Source of the DNA: Chryseotalea sp. WA131a | GTDB taxonomy: Bacteria > Bacteroidota > Bacteroidia > Cytophagales > Cyclobacteriaceae | DNA length: 64,000 nt | Direction: 5' to 3' | NCBI GenBank assembly: GCA_025370075.1 | Contig: CP073016.1 | Location: 3,720,001-3,784,000, forward strand | Shown here: in pieces, positions 17,660 through 27,000 of the stretch | How positions within the stretch are numbered: position 1 is the stretch's first letter | How the letters are laid out: every line of letters begins with the position of its first letter | Notes under the pieces: model-generated | Seen by the model: the letters and a program-made list of their open reading frames with translations, nothing else | What the model was told of the DNA's origin: nothing | The model's database searches: none | Position numbers and translations under genes: made by a program

Positions 17660-17688
17660 TTTGTTACGGGTACTACCCTTTATTTTTG
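17660..17688 (+). promoter_or_regulatory. Promoter of the DksA-like gene
   Basis: TTTG at 17660-17663 and TATTTTTG at 17681-17688, 17 bases apart, match the Bacteroidota -33/-7 pattern. They lie 35 bases before the ATG at 17724 and show that upstream in-frame starts are not used. Confidence 0.7.
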
Positions 17689-17723
17689 CAAATCTTTTTC
17701 CAAAACCTAAAAGAAGAACTTAT

Positions 17724-18461
17724 ATGGCGAAATCAGTGAAGAAAAAAGCAGCAAAGCCAGCCAAAAAGGCAACGGCAAAAGCACCGGCTAAACCTAAAAA
17801 AGTTGTAAAGGCACCTGCAAAGAAAGTTGCTTCTAAGGCCAAGCCTGTAAAAAAAGTGGTCAAGGCACCCGCCAAACCTGCGAAAAAGGAGAAAGCACCT
17901 GTTGCTAAACCAGTAGCAAAAAAGGAAACTGTAAAAAAAGTGGTAGTAGAGTCAGGCGAACTGAGAACAACCAAGCCTGCTGCTCCGCCATTAAAATTAT
18001 CTCCCTCTCAATTGAATATCTTCCCAATTCTGAGTCATCGCCCCATTGCGCACAAACCGACCAACCCTTCTACCACATCAGAAGACAAAACGCGCTATAG
18101 CGATGAAGAGTTGAAGGAATTTGAAGTGTTGATAAAAGCCAAGCTTGAAAAAGCCCGCGATGAATTCAAAATTTTGAAAGACACCCTTACCCGCACCAAC
18201 GATGAAGGCACCGACAGCACCTCGGGAGGAAATACAAAAGTTTTGGAAGACGGAGCTGAAACAGCCGAGAAAGAAAACTTGAGTCAGTTGGCCGCACGCC
18301 AATTAAAATACATCACCAATTTAGAAAATGCCTTGATCCGAATTAAAAACGGCACATATGGTATTTGTTCTGTTACCGGAAAACTGATTTCAAAAGAGCG
18401 CTTGATTGCGGTGCCACACACTACCCAGTCGATTGAGGCTAAGATGATGAAACAAGATTAA
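17724..18461 (+). CDS. TraR/DksA-like protein with Lys/Ala/Pro-rich N terminus
   Basis: About 245 residues from the ATG at 17724. Residues 1-75 are a low-complexity Lys/Ala/Pro tail like histone H1 or AlgP-type tails (AKKxxxKAPAK repeats). The C-terminal part (about 130-245) is a DksA/TraR coiled coil followed by NGTYGICSVTGKLISKERLIAVPHTTQ. This keeps the fold signature but only one of the four zinc cysteines, as is usual for the Bacteroidota version. Canonical DksA acts in the RNA-polymerase secondary channel. With the basic tail, this form could also bind nucleic acid; that is an inference. It is followed by scpB after a 48-base spacer carrying a GC-rich repeat. Confidence 0.85.
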   Translation: MAKSVKKKAAKPAKKATAKAPAKPKKVVKAPAKKVASKAKPVKKVVKAPAKPAKKEKAPVAKPVAKKETVKKVVVESGELRTTKPAAPPLKLSPSQLNIFPILSHRPIAHKPTNPSTTSEDKTRYSDEELKEFEVLIKAKLEKARDEFKILKDTLTRTNDEGTDSTSGGNTKVLEDGAETAEKENLSQLAARQLKYITNLENALIRIKNGTYGICSVTGKLISKERLIAVPHTTQSIEAKMMKQD

Positions 18462-18463
18462 CC

Positions 18464-18500
18464 TCACCCAAACCCCTCTCCAAAAAGAAGCGGGGCTTAC
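18464..18500. repeat. Intergenic GC-rich hairpin-like repeat
   Basis: The spacer contains CCTCACCCAAACCCCTCTCC followed after a short A-rich loop by GCGGGGCTTAC. The C-rich and G-rich halves can pair imperfectly. This wording resembles a short intergenic repeat I recall from Cytophagales genomes; only the imperfect hairpin is seen directly. Confidence 0.4.
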
Positions 18501-18509
18501 TTTTACAAC

Positions 18510-19076
18510 ATGGACTTTTTACAAAATCACATCGAAGCATTGGTTTTCTGTTCGCCTACCGCCACCAAGGTGGCTGATTTGAAAGCATGCCTTTCAGAAA
18601 TGTTTAATGCCGATGTGCCTGAAGAGGATATTGAAGCTGCACTTCAGCGCATTGATCAAAAATTTCAAGCAGAAGAGTTTTCGTTTCAGTTGTTTAAGGC
18701 AGCAGGCGGCTATCAATTTTTGACCAAACCTGCCTACCAAGCCAGCATTGGGATTATGCTCAAGCAGCAATCCAAAAAAAGACTGTCTACTTCAGCGATG
18801 GAAACACTTTCTATCATTGCATACAAACAACCGATTTCAAAAACCGAAGTAGAAAATATTCGTGGCGTAAATTGCGACTATGCAATTCAGAAGTTATTAG
18901 ACAAAGGCTTGATTGAAATTCAAGGCAAAGCCGAAACCATCGGCCGACCGATTTTATACGGCACCAGCCCGAAGTTTATGGAGTACTTCGGCATCAATGA
19001 CATTACCGAATTGCCAACGCCCAAAGATTTTACAATTGAAGTAAATACCATTGGAGAGACACCCGATAATCAGTAG
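18510..19076 (+). CDS. scpB: Segregation and condensation protein B
   Basis: 188 residues forming two winged-helix domains typical of ScpB, including the signature ETLSIIAYKQPISKTEVENIRGVN and the ending KGLIEIQGKAETIGRPILYGTSPKFMEYFGI. ScpB binds ScpA and SMC in the condensin complex that compacts and segregates the chromosome. The usual neighbour in Bacteroidota is an rluB-type pseudouridine synthase gene, found here 138 bases downstream. scpA is not in the window. Confidence 0.95.
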   Translation: MDFLQNHIEALVFCSPTATKVADLKACLSEMFNADVPEEDIEAALQRIDQKFQAEEFSFQLFKAAGGYQFLTKPAYQASIGIMLKQQSKKRLSTSAMETLSIIAYKQPISKTEVENIRGVNCDYAIQKLLDKGLIEIQGKAETIGRPILYGTSPKFMEYFGINDITELPTPKDFTIEVNTIGETPDNQ

Positions 19077-19214
19077 GCATCCTGACGGTACCGCCACGAG
19101 ACAATAGGCAAAGCTTCCAGAAGCCATAGCCGACCTTAAATTTTAATTTCCCGTACAGAAAATAATAACGTACATTAGCTAATCGCGCGATTGGCAAACA
19201 GAAAATCTACAACT

Positions 19215-20741
19215 ATGGCAAAATCACCACGTTCCAATAAATCTTCTTTCGGCAAACGTTCGGATGCCGAAAAAACATTCCGTAACAACCGCAGCAGCAA
19301 CCGTTCGGGTCGCGGTGAGTTTGATAGCGGTCGGTCGCGTAGTTTTTCAACGCGTCCGTCTCGCTTTGATAAACCAGAAGGCGAAAGCAAATCATTTACC
19401 CGCAGAGACGATACGGAAAAACCAAAGCGCGCTTCAGGACCTTTTGAAAGGCGTGGTGGTGATTTTGGTTCGGATCGACCCAAACGTTTTACAGGTACTG
19501 GGTTTAATAAAAGAGACGATGGTGAGCGTAAATCGTTTAGACGAGATTCGTTTGATGGGGAGAAACCAAAGCGTTTTGGAGACGATACCAATCGCGATGA
19601 AAGACCAAAAAGATTTGAACGGAGCGAAAGTGGAAGTTCGTTTGGGAGAAAAAAGTTTGATGCGGAGAAGCCAAAACGACTCTCCGATTCAGACGACAGA
19701 CCAAAGCGTTTTTCAAAACCGGAAGGAGAAGAAAAACCATTTGGCCGGAGAAAGTTTGATAGCGACAGACCAAAGCCATTCACACGATTTGAGGGTGACT
19801 CATCTGACGAAAGGCCAAAACGCTTTTCGACATCCGAAGAAGCTGAAGAAAAGCCCTTTCGCAAAAACCGCGAATCGTTTGGCGATCGCCCGCAACCAAA
19901 AAAGTTTTCGCGCGAAGATGTGGTGAAACGAAAAGCAGGAGAAGAACCTGAACGCAGATCGTTTGTTGATTCCAAAAAAATGGATCGCAGAAAATCGGTG
20001 CCGGAATATGAAGAGAAACCAGCAGACGATGGCTTGATTCGGTTGAATAAATTTATTGCCAACAGCGGTGTGGGCAGCCGTAGAGAAGCCGATGAGTTGA
20101 TTAAGATGGGAGTGATCACCGTGAATGGTGTCACCATCACACAATTAGGCACCAAAGTAAAACACACGGATGATGTGCGCCACGATGGCAAGAAACTAAA
20201 GCCCGAAAAGCCTATCTATGTTCTGTTGAACAAACCCAAAGGCTTTATCACGACTACGGACGATCCACAAGAACGTAACACTGTGATGAATTTGGTGGCC
20301 AACGCGGGCACACAGCGAATTTACCCGGTAGGCAGATTAGACCGCAACACCACGGGGTTGTTGTTGTTGACCAACGATGGTGACCTTACCGATAAGCTCA
20401 CCCACCCATCCTATAAAGCTAAAAAGGTTTACAAAGTTGAATTGGACAAGCCCATCACCAAAGCTGATTTTGAAAAGGTGCAACAAGGCGTGCACTTAGA
20501 AGAAGGTCGTGCAATGGTAGATGATGTAGCCATTGTGAGCGATGACAAAAAAACCATTGGTATTGAATTGCACATTGGCTGGAACCGAATTGTGCGAAGG
20601 ATTTTTGAAACGTTGGGTTACGATGTGGTGAAACTTGATCGGGTGGTATATGCCGGTCTCGACAAAAAAGATTTAGCCCGAGGTCAATGGCGCTTTTTAA
20701 GACCTGAAGAGGTGATCAATTTGAAGCATTTGAATAAGTGA
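19215..20741 (+). CDS. rluB: RluB/RsuA-type pseudouridine synthase with long Arg/Lys-rich N terminus
   Basis: About 508 residues from the ATG at 19215; the upstream TTG at 19191 is not needed. Residues 1-265 are low complexity, built from irregular RPKRF/KPFGRRKFD/FDxxRPK units, probably disordered and RNA-binding. An S4 domain follows (LIRLNKFIANSGVGSRREADELI). The catalytic domain contains the invariant aspartate in GRLDRNTTGLLLLTNDG (about residue 376) and the ends NRIVRRIFETLGYDVVKLDRV. It converts a uridine in 23S rRNA helix 89 (if RluB) or 16S rRNA (if RsuA) to pseudouridine. The order scpB-rluB supports RluB. The next gene, a broken permease, is convergent 30 bases downstream. Confidence 0.9.
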   Translation: MAKSPRSNKSSFGKRSDAEKTFRNNRSSNRSGRGEFDSGRSRSFSTRPSRFDKPEGESKSFTRRDDTEKPKRASGPFERRGGDFGSDRPKRFTGTGFNKRDDGERKSFRRDSFDGEKPKRFGDDTNRDERPKRFERSESGSSFGRKKFDAEKPKRLSDSDDRPKRFSKPEGEEKPFGRRKFDSDRPKPFTRFEGDSSDERPKRFSTSEEAEEKPFRKNRESFGDRPQPKKFSREDVVKRKAGEEPERRSFVDSKKMDRRKSVPEYEEKPADDGLIRLNKFIANSGVGSRREADELIKMGVITVNGVTITQLGTKVKHTDDVRHDGKKLKPEKPIYVLLNKPKGFITTTDDPQERNTVMNLVANAGTQRIYPVGRLDRNTTGLLLLTNDGDLTDKLTHPSYKAKKVYKVELDKPITKADFEKVQQGVHLEEGRAMVDDVAIVSDDKKTIGIELHIGWNRIVRRIFETLGYDVVKLDRVVYAGLDKKDLARGQWRFLRPEEVINLKHLNK

Positions 20742-20771
20742 TTCATTTGTAATTATTCTCTCTTCAAATTA

Positions 20772-21419
20772 TCAACCAGATTTGTTCTGAGCCTCCAAGC
20801 TTTTTACCGAGCTAATGCTTGCCAGTGCTTCAAACGGAATGTGGGATTTGTTTTTCGTCTCTTTTAATATACCTGTCACTTTGTAAGGCCCTTCTTCGCC
20901 CACTTTAAAGGACTCGCCAATGGGATTCTCTTGCTTGAATAATTTCTTCGCGGTCTTTTTGCTTAGCACTACCGAGTACGGTTCTACCAATGCGGTGTGT
21001 GAATCTCCATACTCTAATTCGTATTCAAATACATCTAATATCTCTGAGTCGGCATAATATCCTGCAATCGGGATGTTAACGTTTTGTTCCATCTCCAACC
21101 ACAAGTTGCCGAAGCCTCGCATGATGCGCACCGCTTTTTCCACACCTACGTAGTTGTCAAGAAGTTCTTGTTTCAGTGGCAGTGTTGTGGTCGCGTATTC
21201 ATTTAGCGTTTCTCCATTCGATCCTTGAGGAATAGTATTAAGTCGATAGATTCGATCACGCTTAGTATTGTATCGGTCATAAGTCATCTGATCGGCCACC
21301 AGCATAATAATAATCATTGACAAAGCCATGGCCACCGCCAAACCAAAAATATTGATGGCAGAGAAGAACCGGTGACGGAACAAACTGCGGAAGGCGGTCT
21401 TGAGATAATTGCGGAACAT
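20772..21419 (-). pseudogene. Truncated MacB/FtsX-type permease (N-terminal fragment)
   Basis: 215 residues matching only the first quarter of an 800-residue orphan permease. It has MFRNYLKTAFRSLFRHRFFSAINIFGLAVAM (first membrane helix) and the start of the periplasmic domain up to IPFEALASISSVKSLEAQ. It then stops, just 30 bases before the rluB end. The FtsX membrane blocks are absent. The simplest reading is a deletion that removed the 3' three-quarters, leaving a relic without transport capacity. A stable periplasmic fragment with its own role is possible but unsupported. Confidence 0.75.
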
Positions 21420-21475
21420 GGAATTGATTTAAGATTTGTGATCTGATATTTTTTATTTGGGTGGTGTGCTTTTAC

Positions 21476-21823
21476 CTATTTTGTTTCCCTCTTCACCAAA
21501 AAATAGTAGATCAAAAATCCGAACGAAACGGCCACGGCAAATAACCCATACGGAAGTGGTGATTCTGGGCTAACGGGCACATACTCCATGATGATAAGTG
21601 ATAGCCCAGCGAAGAAAGCAATCAAGCCCCATTTTAAAGAAGCGTACTTATTATCATCGGCTTTGTAGTTTTTAAAGATGGCCTGGGTGTCATCGTTCAC
21701 AAATCCTTTGTCGATCATTTTCTTTTTCAGAATGTAATCGGTCATTACTTTGGTGAAGAAGTAAATGGACGTGCCTAAGGTCCCTAGAATTGCAATGGGC
21801 ATTAATACTTCAGATGTAATCAT
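21476..21823 (-). CDS. DUF6249-type small membrane protein
   Basis: 115 residues. A first hydrophobic helix (about 5-28), a charged stretch (KKKMIDKGFVNDDTQAIFKNY) and two further helices (about 65-82 and 88-107) are visible. The layout matches short Bacteroidota membrane proteins labelled DUF6249, which tend to lie beside ECF sigma factor genes; here the divergent gene is an ECF sigma. The function is unknown, perhaps linked to envelope stress signalling. Confidence 0.72.
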   Translation of the reverse strand: MITSEVLMPIAILGTLGTSIYFFTKVMTDYILKKKMIDKGFVNDDTQAIFKNYKADDNKYASLKWGLIAFFAGLSLIIMEYVPVSPESPLPYGLFAVAVSFGFLIYYFLVKRETK

Positions 21824-22002
21824 AGCAGTTTTATTTTTGTTTGTGGCGTGAGACGCAAGCTACGTGCAGCTTGTTGCAGTTGATAGTGAATTTTTTTTAG
21901 GGTCGCTGAATGTTTGTTTCTTTGGTTGACCTTGAACGGTGAAACTTTTACCAAGAATAATTCCATGCAACATCTTACCTTCGGGTTGTGTCTAATCCCT
22001 TA

Positions 22003-22566
22003 ATGACAGACGATCGGGAGTTGGTTTCCCGCATAATACAAGGCGATTCGCAAGCGTTTCGGCAACTGATTCACCAGCATCAACGGTTGGTGGGGCATAT
22101 GGTGGCACGCTTGGTAAAAAGTGAGGAGGATCGCGAAGAAATCTGTCAAGACGTTTTTTTAAAAGTGCACGACAAGATTCGTAGCTTCAATTTTGAATCA
22201 AAACTTAGCACCTGGATCGCCACAGTAGCCTATCGGCATGCCATTAACCATTTGCGGAAGCAAAAAATGTTGTTTGCCGACTTGCCGAACGAAGATGGGT
22301 TTCAACGCGAGTTTGTATCGAGTGAAAAGGTGGATGATGACTTTGGTGACCAAGAGTTGGAAGAAATGATTTTGAGAATGATTGACTACTTGCCCGTTCA
22401 ATACAAAACCGTTCTTACATTGTATCACCTCGATCACATGAACTATCAAGAAATTGGTGCCATCACCAATATGCCCGAAGGCACAGTGAAGAATTATCTT
22501 TTCCGTGCCAGAAGTATTTTAAAAGAAAAAGTAAAAAACTACCTTGGAAAGGAAATCGCGCTATGA
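22003..22566 (+). CDS. ECF-type RNA polymerase sigma factor
   Basis: About 187 residues from the ATG at 22003; the GTG at 21988 adds five residues. Region 2 (FRQLIHQHQRLVGHMVARLVKSEEDREEICQDVFLKV, then WIATVAYRHAINHLRK) and region 4 (LPVQYKTVLTLYHLDHMNYQEIGAITNMPEGTVKNYLFRARSILK) are complete. It directs transcription of a specific regulon. The stop overlaps the next ATG by four bases (ATGA), so the downstream membrane protein is probably its regulator. A near-match -7 box (TACCTTCG) is at 21977-21984. Confidence 0.94.
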   Translation: MTDDRELVSRIIQGDSQAFRQLIHQHQRLVGHMVARLVKSEEDREEICQDVFLKVHDKIRSFNFESKLSTWIATVAYRHAINHLRKQKMLFADLPNEDGFQREFVSSEKVDDDFGDQELEEMILRMIDYLPVQYKTVLTLYHLDHMNYQEIGAITNMPEGTVKNYLFRARSILKEKVKNYLGKEIAL

Positions 22567-22943
22567 CAGACGAACAATTGCAACATGAAATAGAAAGTGG
22601 CCAAACACCTAAGGGCAATGATTCCTTGGCCTATCAGAAGGTTTTTAATGCCTTGCGCAAAGACCCTTATATATTGCCTGTTGATTTTGCTGATCGGGTA
22701 TTATTTAAACTCCAGCAAAAGCCAGCCTTCTTATGTAAAGAATATTTTTGGATGGTCAGTGGGTGGGTCTTGCTTTTGGTGGGAGCAGTAGTTTCCATTC
22801 GATGGATTTCATTCAAATTTACGTGGGGAACTTTCCAGTTCTTTTCAGGATACCCGGGGTTAGTGGGCTTAGCATTCGTGCTGATTGCAATTGTACAATG
22901 GCTTGACAAGCGATTGTTAAAGTCTAACAACATCGCAGAGTAA
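22563..22943 (+). CDS. Two-helix membrane protein, likely anti-sigma partner
   Basis: 126 residues translationally coupled to the sigma gene by an ATGA overlap. About 57 soluble N-terminal residues precede two membrane helices (about 60-82 and 97-115). Small membrane proteins encoded directly after an ECF sigma usually bind and silence it. No zinc-binding HxxxCxxC motif is visible, so it is not a classic ZAS anti-sigma. The role is inferred from position. Confidence 0.7.
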   Translation: MTDEQLQHEIESGQTPKGNDSLAYQKVFNALRKDPYILPVDFADRVLFKLQQKPAFLCKEYFWMVSGWVLLLVGAVVSIRWISFKFTWGTFQFFSGYPGLVGLAFVLIAIVQWLDKRLLKSNNIAE

Positions 22944-23022
22944 AATCGGTGTAATATTTCTGTAACTCTACGCGTTTCTATTTCGGTTTCATTTGTTATC
23001 ATTACAGAAAATTAAACCGTAT

Positions 23023-23856
23023 ATGAAAAAGTGGGTATTTGGATTTGTTTTAGTACTTATTTTCACCAGTTCTTGGGCGCAACGCACCGAGGGGGACTCT
23101 TGGTTGAATGTGAAGTCGTTTGGTGCAGGAACCTTAGCCGTTCTCTACTACGAACAAGCCGGGCTTATACAAGAGGTGAATGGAAAGCCGCAAGGTTTAT
23201 GTGTGGATATATTGAATGACTTTGTCGCTTTTGTGCAAAAGAAGTACAATAAGAAAATTACGATTCAATATGTTGGCAAAGAACCCGTCTTTACCAAATT
23301 TCTAAGCACAACGGAAAAAAGTCCCTATCTTTTAGGAGTAACCAATGTAACCATCACTGAAGAGCGTAAAAAGATTTTGAAATTTACACCTCCGTTTCTA
23401 TCTAATCCCGTTGTGCTGTTGACGCACAAGGATGCACCCGCTGTTTCTTCGTTTGCAGAGATTTCAAAAAAATTGGAAGGCTACTCAGCCGAAATTATTG
23501 GTGGCAGCACGCATGTTAAGTTAATCAACAAAATCAAAAAAGAAAATTGGCCAAATCTTTCCATTGCTTATGGGCCTTCAGGACAAGAAATTTTAAAAAA
23601 GTTTGTGGCCAATCCAAAGCTTTTCACGATTGTTGACTTCACAGAATTTGTAGATGCCAACCGCAAGCGCCTTCCTGTAAAAAAACAAAAAGTAGAGTTT
23701 GGCGACCCTGAGCAGTTAGCTTTTGCCATGAGCAAGGGCAATGATTGGGATGAGCCGTGGAAAGAATTTATGACGGACGAGTATCGAAAAAGCCCCCAGT
23801 TTAGCAAGTATGTTTCAGATAATTTAGGCATGGCATTTTTGAGTGTGCTTAAATAA
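23023..23856 (+). CDS. Periplasmic substrate-binding protein (type 2 PBP fold)
   Basis: About 277 residues from the ATG at 23023, which begins a signal peptide (MKKWVFGFVLVLIFTSSWAQ). The body resembles SBP_bac_3/amino-acid-binding proteins: GLCVDILNDFVAFVQKKYNKKI, LLGVTNVTITEERKKILKFTPPF and FGDPEQLAFAMSKGNDW. The typical opening of the family (lobe I strand, then polar ligand contacts) is present. No ABC or TRAP partner genes are nearby, so it may be a stand-alone sensor or a binding protein for a distant transporter. The ligand is unknown. Confidence 0.82.
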   Translation: MKKWVFGFVLVLIFTSSWAQRTEGDSWLNVKSFGAGTLAVLYYEQAGLIQEVNGKPQGLCVDILNDFVAFVQKKYNKKITIQYVGKEPVFTKFLSTTEKSPYLLGVTNVTITEERKKILKFTPPFLSNPVVLLTHKDAPAVSSFAEISKKLEGYSAEIIGGSTHVKLINKIKKENWPNLSIAYGPSGQEILKKFVANPKLFTIVDFTEFVDANRKRLPVKKQKVEFGDPEQLAFAMSKGNDWDEPWKEFMTDEYRKSPQFSKYVSDNLGMAFLSVLK

Positions 23857-24001
23857 ATTTTGATTTATCAACCAATGCCATTAAGTTTTGTAAGAAGTTT
23901 TTACCTCTAAAGCGGGCGTTTACATCCACTATTTTACCAACTATATAATTCCTTTTACCTAATTGAGATATTCTCGTACATTGTTTTCATAAATCGACAT
24001 T

Positions 24002-27000
24002 ATGAAAAAACTGTACCTACTATCCCTTATCTTTTTATTTGGCTTGTCCGCTTTCGCACAAGAGAAGAAGGACGCCAAAGCCGATTCAGTCAAAAAAGAA
24101 AAACCGAAAAAGAAAAAAGATCTTCCGCTCGAGGTAGCACGCAGAGTGCCGGTAAAATCCAATGAAGGTACTTGGATGAGTTTGGATGTTAGCCCAGATG
24201 GCAAAACCATTGCCTTCGATTTTTTGGGTGATATTTTCACGATGCCCATCACCGGTGGCAAGCCAGTTCAATTCACCAAGGGCATGGCCTTCGATTCGCA
24301 TCCCAAGTTTAGCCCGGATGGAACGAAACTACTTTTCCTTTCTGACCGCAGTGGTGGTGAAAACATTTGGTGGTTTGCATTGGATAAAAAAGATTCTCTT
24401 CAAATAACAAAAGGAAATACAGACCACTACCAATCGGCCGAATGGACGCCTGATGGAAACTATATCATAGGCTCACGCGGAATCCGCAATTTAAAACTTT
24501 GGATGTTTCACAAAGACGGTGGCTCTGGTGCGCAACTCATCAGCAAACCCGATAATCTCAAAACAGTAGAACCAGCGTTTGGTAACGACAACCGTTACAT
24601 CTGGTTTTCGCATCGCAACGGAGCCTGGAATTATAACGCGCAATTTCCACAATATCAAATCGCAGTGTACGACTGCGAAACAGGGGAATTTGAAACACGC
24701 ACCCAGCGCTACGGTTCAGCTTTTACCCCTACGCTTTCACCAGATGGAAAATGGTTGGTGTATGGAACGCGTTACAATGACCAAACAGGTCTAGTGCTTC
24801 GCGATATTAAATCAGGCGATGAAAAATGGTTGGCCTACCCCGTGCAACATGATGAACAAGAGTCGATAGCACCATTGGGCGTTTTGCCTGCCATGTCCTT
24901 CACGCCCGATAGCAAAGAAGTGGTGGCTTCGTATGGCGGAAAGTTTTATCGCCTACCCGTAGCAGGAGGTGATGCCATCAATATTCCATTTGAAATGGAA
25001 ACTGAATTTTTGTTAGGGCCCGCAGTTAGTTTCAATTATCCCATTAAGGACGAAAAAGAGATGATTGTAACCCAAATTCGTGATGCAGTAATTTCACCCG
25101 ATGGAAAGCAAGTGGCTTTCACCGCGCTCAATAGATTATACACCTACGATTTACCCAACGGTACTCCCAAACGAGTAACGACCAATAATTTTACCGAAGC
25201 ACAACCCACATGGAGCCCCGATGGGGCACAGTTGGCTTGGGTAACATGGGAAAACAACGCAGGGCACATCTATAAAATGAATTTGAAATTGAAAGGTGCA
25301 AAACCCGTTCGGCTTACTAATACTCCCGGACTTTACACCGAACCATCGTGGTCGTTGACCGGAAACAAAATCGTTTTCTTCCGCGGGGCAACGCAAACTT
25401 TTAAAGACGCAGCTGACCCTTTCTTTTCGGGAGGGCAGGAAGATTTACTTTGGATTTCGGGCGATGGAGGCAACGTAAACTTCATTGCGAAAGCAAAACG
25501 AAGAAGCAATCCACACTTTACCAAAACAGACGACCGTATCTATTTGTATCATGCGCAAAAAGGGTTGGTGTCCATTCGGTGGGATGGCACCGATGAAAAA
25601 GCGCATTTGAAAGTGAGTGGTATTACAGTGTATGGTTCGGTAATGATGGATGACAATTGTATGCTGAAAGAATTAGAAGCTGAACCGGCACAAGAACCAT
25701 CGATTGCCGATGTGGTGTTGATGGCGCCAGAAGGCGACAAGGCACTGGCGAAAGTGAACAACGAAATTTATGTGGTCACCATTCCCAAAACCGGTGGCGA
25801 AACACCAAAAATTTCTGTGGCCGATGCAGAGAAAGCGCAGTTTCCTTCTAGAAAGTTAACCAAATTAGGTGGCGAGTTCCCTACTTGGGGAAGCAATGCG
25901 AAGAATGTTTACTTCAGCTTAGGCAATGCATTTTTTACTTACAATTTAGATTCAGCGAAGTTGAAAGAAGATGTTATCAAAAAGAAAAAGGCTGAAGAAG
26001 ACAAAGCAAAAGAGGCAGAGGAGTTGAAGGGTGAGAAGAAAGATGAGAAGAAGGACGATAAGAAAGATGAAAAAAAGGATGAGGGGTATAAGCCTTCTGA
26101 AATCCGTATCAAAGTAAAAGTAGAGAAAGACATTCCTGCAGGAAAAGTATTACTGCAAAACGCGCGCATCATTACCATGAAAGGAGATGAAGTGATTGAG
26201 CGTGGCGATATATTGATTGAGAATGCACGCATCAAACAAGTAGGCCCAGCAGGTTCTATTTCGGTTGATGCCTCCACACAAAAAATGGACTTAACTGGTA
26301 AAACCCTTGTGCCTGGCTTCGTGGACACACACGCGCACATGTGGCCTGCGTGGGGCATTCACAAAAATCAGGTTTGGATGTATGCAGCCAATCTTGCGTA
26401 TGGTGTGACCACCACACGCGACCCACAAACGGCCACCACCGATGTGTTGACCTACGGAGACATGGTGGAGACGGGGCAAATGATTGGGCCACGTATTTAC
26501 TCCACAGGCCCTGGTGTTGGCTTCTGGGCGTACAACTTAAAGGACTACGAGCAAACAAAAGATATTTTGAAGCAATATTCAGAATACTACAATACCAAAA
26601 CGATTAAGATGTACTTGACGGGCAATCGCCAACATCGTCAGTGGATTATTCAAGCTGCGAAAGAACAAAGTTTAATGCCTACTACTGAGGGTGGTCTTGA
26701 TTTTAAATTGAACATGACCAACTTGATTGATGGCTACCCCGGTCATGAACATGCATTGCCAATCTATCCGTTGTATAAAGATGTGGCCACCACCATCGCG
26801 GAAGCTAAAATGACCTACACCCCAACTCTACTTGTTGCTTATGGCGGTCCTTGGGCAGAGAATTTTTATTATGCTACTGAAAATGTAAATAGCGATCCAA
26901 AACTAAATCACTTTACAGCCAAGTCGGAACTTGATGAAAAGTCTAGACGCAGACCCGGATGGTTCATGAAAGAAGAGCATGTATTTGAAGACCATGCCAA

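Noticed and set aside
19175..20191. A 338-codon minus-strand frame opposite the RluB N terminus
   Set aside because: It is the antisense image of the repetitive Arg/Lys/Phe-rich segment, giving Ser/Leu/Arg repeats with no motif.
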